In this document: piece by piece, positions 6,456 through 7,118 of the stretch | How the letters are laid out: the number at the start of each line of letters is the position of its first letter | How positions within the stretch are numbered: the first letter of the stretch is position 1 | DNA from: Ignavibacteriales bacterium | GTDB lineage: Bacteria > Bacteroidota > Ignavibacteria > T3Sed10-11 | Assembly (NCBI GenBank): GCA_003560935.1 | Contig: PWJF01000056.1 | Coordinates: 1 to 7,118 of the forward strand | Direction of reading: 5' to 3' | DNA: 7,118 nt | Translations under genes and position numbers: made by a program | Notes under the pieces: model-generated | Told to the model about the DNA's origin: nothing | The model's database searches: none | Seen by the model: only the letters and a program-made list of their open reading frames with translations

Positions 6456-7118
6456 ATGAATAAAAAATTACGAGTGCTCGTACTGTTTAATGACCCCGAT
6501 TATCCGGGGGAAAACTCCCAGACGGTTGTCACCGCGAGCGGGACGGTTGAGAAGAAAGCATTGATGAGTGATACTACGGTCCAGACGGGTGTCGTGGATA
6601 ATTCCAACGAGGGGTTGGCAGTCGAGGTTGAAGCAATATGTGACTCGCTCGAGAGTGTAGGCATTGCTGCCCGCTCCTTAAATTTGAAGAACGACGTCAG
6701 ATTGCTTGTTGAAGTATTACAGCAACGATCTATGGATGTACTATTCAATCTCGTCGAATCTTTTCATAATGAATCGGAACCGGAAATGCACGTTGCCGGG
6801 TTGTATGATCTCTATAAGATACCGTATACCGGTGCACCGCCCAAGGCACTCGGTAATTGTCTCGATAAGATTCTGACCAAACAACTGCTCCGCAGCTACG
6901 GTATCCGGGTTCCACGGCACAAAGTTGTCAATACGTTACCTCTAAAGAAACCAATCGGAATACCGTATCCGCATATAGTAAAACCGGTACATGAAGATGC
7001 CAGCGCCGGTATTGAGAACGAATCGGTTGTCAGAAACCGAAGGCAACTCATCGAGCGCATCGAATATGTACATCGATGGTTTAAACAGGGTGCCCTGATA
7101 GAAGAATATATCGAAGGA
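6456..7118 (+). CDS. Second Ddl-like ATP-grasp ligase, 3' end beyond the window
   Basis: From the ATG at 6456 the frame is open for 221 codons to the last base, so the N-terminal two thirds or so is present. The first strand is LRVLVLFND (5-13), followed by a polar loop (about 14-52). The pre-ATP-grasp domain has DVLFNLVESFHNESEPE (94-110), IPYTGA (122-127) and NCLDK (134-138). The ATP-grasp domain starts with IVKP (174-177) and the loop EDASAGI (180-186), and the hinge EEY is at 216-218. The catalytic metal-binding end lies outside the window. Its order of motifs matches the preceding gene and Ddl, but HG...GEDG is again absent (NLVES...SEPE), and the loop lysine of the first protein (SSKG) is alanine (ASAG). 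The gap from the first gene is 84 bases, without a clear promoter, terminator or Shine-Dalgarno, so the two are probably one transcript. It is related to, but clearly diverged from, its neighbour, suggesting an old duplication and distinct substrates. Confidence 0.85.
   Translation, partial: MNKKLRVLVLFNDPDYPGENSQTVVTASGTVEKKALMSDTTVQTGVVDNSNEGLAVEVEAICDSLESVGIAARSLNLKNDVRLLVEVLQQRSMDVLFNLVESFHNESEPEMHVAGLYDLYKIPYTGAPPKALGNCLDKILTKQLLRSYGIRVPRHKVVNTLPLKKPIGIPYPHIVKPVHEDASAGIENESVVRNRRQLIERIEYVHRWFKQGALIEEYIEG

Overview
The window reads as ordinary bacterial chromosome, about 45-48% GC by eye, with every recognisable gene on the + strand. Marker-gene comparison was not possible. The split ATP synthase cluster (no atpD directly after atpG), the weak or absent Shine-Dalgarno sequences at several starts, and a family of Ddl-like ATP-grasp genes loosely suggest a Gram-negative lineage, perhaps of the FCB/Ignavibacteria-Calditrichota kind. 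That placement is low-confidence inference.

Layout. (1) Positions 1-1037 hold the 3' end of atpA and a complete atpG, the alpha and gamma subunits of the F1 ATP synthase. (2) After a 78-base gap with a small AT-rich hairpin comes a tightly packed set, plsY-gpsA-recG (1116-5046), whose neighbours overlap by 4 bases and by 1 base. GpsA makes sn-glycerol-3-phosphate and PlsY acylates it, so these two are consecutive steps of phospholipid synthesis. RecG is a branch-migration helicase that appears to be carried along by translational coupling. (3) Positions 5047-5291 are non-coding. They contain a 97-base, C-rich, almost G-free tract (a plausible Rho loading site ending the recG transcript), an AT-rich inverted repeat, a good sigma70-type promoter with a tandem 10-base repeat in its spacer, and a short 5' leader hairpin. 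(4) Positions 5292-7118 hold two successive genes for divergent D-Ala-D-Ala-ligase-like ATP-grasp enzymes. The first is complete (359 aa). The second starts at 6456 and runs off the window end with no stop.

The housekeeping block needs no special explanation. The part worth attention is the ATP-grasp pair. Both proteins keep the general Ddl-type ATP-grasp plan. The signatures that hold the D-alanine substrates in true Ddl are replaced in the first, and the donor-side one is also replaced in the second. Each also has a long polar loop after the first beta strand. They probably form a two-step ligase pair acting on an unknown amino-acid or peptide substrate, driven from their own promoter, and the cluster may continue beyond the window.
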